Shown in pieces: positions 21,332-23,781 of a stretch of 23,781 nt of DNA. The notes beneath the pieces are model-generated. The model was not told the DNA's origin and searched no databases. It saw only the letters and a list, made by a program, of their open reading frames with translations. The stretch is from an uncultured Alistipes sp. Its GTDB lineage: Bacteria; Bacteroidota; Bacteroidia; Bacteroidales; Rikenellaceae. Positions within the stretch are counted from its first letter, which is position 1. Each line of letters begins with the position of its first letter. The position numbers were made by a program, and so were the translations under genes. The DNA is taken from NCBI GenBank assembly GCA_900542505.1, contig UQNV01000035.1, positions 1 to 23,781 on the forward strand, written 5' to 3'.

Positions 21332-22189
21332 TCAGATACGCTCGAGGGGCGATGCCGGCCGCACGAGCATCTTCGCGAAATGGAAGGCCGGCACTCCGAA
21401 GGCCATGGCCGCACTGACGGTGCGCTCAGGACCGAGCCCCAGCAGACGCTCGAGCGCTCCCCGCCTGCGGCGGGCGGCCACCAGCACGAAGCCCATGTAA
21501 ATCTGACTCACGCCGAGCGATTCGGCCATCAGCGAGGCATTCTGGATGGCCAGATTGGCATCCTCGGCCGCGAACCGGCTCTTGCGGGGCGCATGGACGA
21601 CGAGCAGGACCGTCGCTCCCCGCAGAATGGGGTCATGACCCTCGGCATACTCCCGCTGCATGCGCCGGAAAGCGGGAAGATAACGCGCCGCATCGGGCAG
21701 GAACAGACGCACCCAGGGATACACCAGCGGATTAGAAAGCAGCCGCGCCACGCGGCCGAATACGCCGAGGGTAAACTCCGTGACGCTCCGCAGCACGGCC
21801 GGGTCGGTCACCAGCGTATAGCCCAGTTCGCGGGCATTGGTGGCCGTCGGTGCACAGTCTGCCGCAGCGACAATCCGCCGCAGTGCCTCGTCGGGCACGG
21901 GTTGGTCGGTCAGCGCACGGTTCGAACGGCGCGCACGCAGCAGCATCGCGACCTCGTCGGGCGACGGCAGCGCCCCACGGTCGAGCGGGAGCACCGTCCC
22001 CGCCGGGAAGAGCTCGTGGCTCACGGCCGAGACGGGACACGCCGCCACACAATGGCCGCAACCGATGCAGCGCTCGGGCCGCACCACAGCCGCGGGTCCG
22101 CCGGGCAGCGGCTGCACCAGAATTCCCGAAGGACAGACCCGCACGCAACGGCCGCAGCCGATGCAATCCGTTCCGATTTCCACATTCAT
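21332..22189 (-). CDS. nitroreductase family protein with N-terminal 2x[4Fe-4S] ferredoxin domain
   Basis: A 285-residue fusion of a bacterial ferredoxin domain and an FMN-dependent nitroreductase domain. Residues 9-19 (CIGCGRCVRVC) and 41-51 (CIGCGHCVAAC) give two complete CxxCxxC...C cluster sets, each followed by Pro. From about residue 80 the nitroreductase part shows RRSNRALTDQPVPDEALRRIVAAADCAPTATNARE, a typical FMN-binding start (RRSxRxF...APSAxNxQ pattern). SRFAAEDANLAIQNASLMAESLGVSQIYMG and a final VSAAMAFGVPAFHF strand follow. The ferredoxin part probably feeds electrons to FMN, and the reduced substrate is unknown. It starts 23 bases after the MFS transporter stop on the same strand, so the two form an operon. 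Full-length and intact. Confidence 0.92.
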   Translation of the reverse strand: MNVEIGTDCIGCGRCVRVCPSGILVQPLPGGPAAVVRPERCIGCGHCVAACPVSAVSHELFPAGTVLPLDRGALPSPDEVAMLLRARRSNRALTDQPVPDEALRRIVAAADCAPTATNARELGYTLVTDPAVLRSVTEFTLGVFGRVARLLSNPLVYPWVRLFLPDAARYLPAFRRMQREYAEGHDPILRGATVLLVVHAPRKSRFAAEDANLAIQNASLMAESLGVSQIYMGFVLVAARRRRGALERLLGLGPERTVSAAMAFGVPAFHFAKMLVRPASPLERI

Positions 22190-22212
22190 CGCCGACCGGT
22201 TCCGTTTATTGG

Positions 22213-23592
22213 TTATTTCGCATTGCCGACCGCACGGGGGTCATGCCGATAACGGAAGACCAGCGCGAAGACCAGCGCCACGACCAGTGCATAGGTGGCA
22301 AAGATGAGCCACGTGGCGGTCCAGCCGCCGGCGACGCCTTCGCGCGCCACCAGGAAGCCTCCGTTCCAGTCGCAGTAATGGGAGACAATGTTGCCGGCAA
22401 TCCAGGTGCCGACCGAAGCGCCGATGCCGTTGGTCATCAGCATGAAGAGCCCCTGGGCACTGGCCTGCATGGGCTTGGCGGCCTCCTGCTCGACGAACAG
22501 GGCGCCCGAGACGTTGAAGAAGTCGAACGCCACGCCGTAGACGATGCACGAGAGGAAGAGCAGGACGATGCCGATTGTGGTTTCGGTCGTTCCGATGCCG
22601 AAGAAGCCGAAGCGAAGCACCCACGCGAACATGGCCATCAGCATGACCGCCTTGATACCGAACCGTTTGAGACAGAACGGGATGAGCAGGATACACAGCG
22701 CCTCGGAAACCTGCGAAACCGAAACCAGCAGGGTGGGATTCTCGGCAAACCAGCTTTCGGACGCGGCGGCGAAGCTGTTGATGTAGGGGGTCGCATAGCC
22801 GTTGGTAATCTGCAGCGAAACACCCAGCAGCATCGAGAAGATGAAGAAGAGGGCCATCTTGCGCTGTTTGAAGAGCACGAAGGCGTCGAGACCGAGACGC
22901 TGCGCAAGCGTCTTGTGACCCGATGCGGCCGAACGGTCGATGGGACACGAGGGAAGCGTAAAGGCGTAGAGTCCGAGGATGAGGCCCAGCGCTCCGCAGA
23001 CAATCAGCTGCATGTAGGTGAACTGGGCAGCCATGGGTGCCAGCACGAGGCCCTGAGCACCCTCGCCCGCTGCGGACTGGACACCGGCACCGCCAAAACC
23101 GACGAAATTGACGAACCACATGGCGGCGATGAATCCGACGGTTCCGAAGACGCGGATGGGCGGGAAATCCTTCACGGTATCAAACCCGCGGCTCTTGAGA
23201 ATCGAGAAGGCCACCGTATTCGAGAGGGCGATTGTCGGCATGTAGAACGCCACGCTCAGACAGTAGGCCGTAAAAATCGGGCCGACGGAGGTCGGCAGAC
23301 CGGCGAGCGTCAGCTCCGTCGCCTGATAGCCGAACCAGGCGGCCAGAAGCATGAAGAGGGCTGCCGTCAGATGCGAAATGCCGAGCAGCCGCTGGGGCTC
23401 GACGAATTTGTCGGCGATGGCCCCGATGATGGCAGGCATGAAAATCGACACGACACCCTGGGCCACATAAAACCAGGAGATGTAATCGCCCAGCCCTACC
23501 CGGCCCAGGAAGTTACCGATGCAGACCAGATAGGAGCCCCAGACGGCGAACTGGAGGAAATTCATGACGACAAGCCGGAGTTTGATTCCCAT
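22213..23592 (-). CDS. MFS transporter, nucleoside:H+ symporter (NHS/NupG-like) family
   Basis: A 459-residue inner-membrane transporter with about twelve hydrophobic segments and no signal peptide. It begins MGIKLRLVVMNFLQFAVWGSYL, a form common to the NHS family (E. coli NupG, XapB) and its Bacteroidota relatives. FVAQG-like FYVAQGVVSIFMPAIIGAIADKF, PPIRVFGTVGFIAAMW, LQITNGYATPYI and the C-terminal YGVAFDFFNVSGALFVEQEA (a strong family mark) also fit. Substrate is likely a nucleoside, but some relatives carry other sugars, so this is a family-level call. The start ATG at 23592 follows an AT-rich leader with a good -7 box at 23652-23659. It is first in an operon with the ferredoxin-nitroreductase. 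Confidence 0.88.
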   Translation of the reverse strand: MGIKLRLVVMNFLQFAVWGSYLVCIGNFLGRVGLGDYISWFYVAQGVVSIFMPAIIGAIADKFVEPQRLLGISHLTAALFMLLAAWFGYQATELTLAGLPTSVGPIFTAYCLSVAFYMPTIALSNTVAFSILKSRGFDTVKDFPPIRVFGTVGFIAAMWFVNFVGFGGAGVQSAAGEGAQGLVLAPMAAQFTYMQLIVCGALGLILGLYAFTLPSCPIDRSAASGHKTLAQRLGLDAFVLFKQRKMALFFIFSMLLGVSLQITNGYATPYINSFAAASESWFAENPTLLVSVSQVSEALCILLIPFCLKRFGIKAVMLMAMFAWVLRFGFFGIGTTETTIGIVLLFLSCIVYGVAFDFFNVSGALFVEQEAAKPMQASAQGLFMLMTNGIGASVGTWIAGNIVSHYCDWNGGFLVAREGVAGGWTATWLIFATYALVVALVFALVFRYRHDPRAVGNAK

Positions 23593-23633
23593 AATTCAAT
23601 GATTTAATGCAAGTTTCAAGTTTCAACAGGTTT

Positions 23634-23645
23634 TCTCCGCGGAGA
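23634..23645. promoter_or_regulatory. 12-bp palindrome at the predicted start site of the transporter operon
   Basis: TCTCCGCGGAGA is a perfect palindrome lying 6 bases past the -7 box on the minus strand, where transcription should start. It may be an operator. The adjacent leader also has a direct repeat AAGTTTC-AAGTTTC at 23611-23624. Confidence 0.4.
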
Positions 23646-23651
23646 TAAAAA

Positions 23652-23659
23652 CAAATATA
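23652..23659 (-). promoter_or_regulatory. candidate -7 box of the transporter-nitroreductase promoter
   Basis: The minus strand reads TATATTTG, an exact TAnnTTTG match, preceded by an A-rich tract. The predicted start near 23645 gives a leader of about 53 bases to the ATG at 23592. No clear -33 TTTG is seen at the usual spacing. Confidence 0.5.
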
Positions 23660-23680
23660 GGAATTTTTTTTCGGATTTTT

Positions 23681-23712
23681 CTTGGTAGTTGCAAAATAAA
23701 GTTCTACTTTTG
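23681..23712 (+). promoter_or_regulatory. candidate promoter of tRNA-Gln
   Basis: TACTTTTG at 23705-23712 matches TAnnTTTG, and CTTG at 23681-23684 matches three of four bases of the -33 TTTG at a 20-base spacing. Transcription would start near 23719, about ten bases before the mature tRNA. Confidence 0.6.
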
Positions 23713-23729
23713 CATCACCAAAACGTCAT

Positions 23730-23781
23730 TGAGCTATGGTGTAATGGTAACACAACAGATTCTGGTCCTGTTATTCTTGGT
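23730..23781 (+). tRNA. tRNA-Gln (anticodon CUG), truncated by the window end
   Basis: The sequence folds as the 5' two-thirds of a tRNA. It has acceptor strand TGAGCTA with the U1 typical of glutamine tRNAs, then T8-G9 and a D stem GTGT/ACAC with loop AATGGTA. The anticodon arm is ACAGA-TTCTGGT-CCTGT with anticodon CTG at positions 34-36, and the variable loop and start of the T stem (CTTGG) follow. The A31-C39 pair is a mismatch next to the loop. The 3' part of the T arm and acceptor lie beyond base 23781. Confidence 0.88.

Noticed and set aside
21850..23607. 585-residue plus-strand frame opposite the transporter and nitroreductase
   Set aside because: Charged low-complexity mirror sequence; the opposite strand has clear membrane segments and Fe-S motifs.
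1..23781. CRISPR array, prophage, toxin-antitoxin or defence island
   Set aside because: No regularly spaced direct repeats, phage structural genes, integrase or small toxin-antitoxin pair was found; the only tandem repeat has two gapless copies.

Overview
The window looks like a chromosomal segment of a GC-rich Bacteroidota (Bacteroidales) gut bacterium, most plausibly Alistipes or a close Rikenellaceae relative. The grounds are a MurF-alanine racemase fusion, a Bacteroidota-type LptD, divergent amidase/MlaD genes, promoter-like sites matching the Bacteroides -7 consensus TAnnTTTG, mostly weak Shine-Dalgarno sequences, and high GC for the order. The genus is an inference from content, not from a search. 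The first 49 bases are not biological: they are an Illumina Nextera i7 adapter ending in the Tn5 mosaic end, so position 50 is effectively a contig end.

Layout. 50-1401 (+): UDP-glucose 6-dehydrogenase, then a bidirectional hairpin shared with a convergent sialidase lipoprotein (1491-2645, -). 2646-3099: no gene, but two tandem copies of a 73-74 bp imperfectly palindromic intergenic repeat, a strong minus-strand terminator and a long GC-rich 3' tail. 3100-5340 (-): a short operon of rhomboid protease, membrane-anchored EEP phosphohydrolase/nuclease and a YhcH-type protein. 5444-7958 (-): mutL translationally coupled to a small conserved membrane protein. 8050-10642 (-): grpE-dnaJ preceded by an RsmI-like methyltransferase. 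10668-15609 (-): MurF-Alr fusion and MutS2. 15912-18056 (-): MlaD/MCE protein and a SPOR-domain N-acetylmuramoyl-L-alanine amidase. 18209-21034 (+): LptD, divergent from the amidase. 21332-23592 (-): a 2x[4Fe-4S] nitroreductase downstream of an NHS-type MFS transporter. 23730 to the end (+): a tRNA-Gln(CUG) cut by the window edge.

How it fits together. Most of the window is housekeeping and envelope biology: peptidoglycan precursor synthesis (MurF-Alr) and remodelling (amidase), LPS insertion (LptD), lipid trafficking (MlaD), UDP-glucuronate supply (Ugd), protein folding (GrpE/DnaJ) and DNA maintenance (MutL, MutS2). Sialidase and YhcH hint at host sialic-acid use, but no complete nan operon is present. 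I found no CRISPR array, prophage, insertion sequence or obvious defence island. The best second-look items are regulatory or structural: the amidase/lptD promoter region with opposed promoters and a perfect palindrome, the tandem palindromic repeat, the two-cysteine LptD, the altered metal motif in MutL, and the small membrane protein coupled to mutL.
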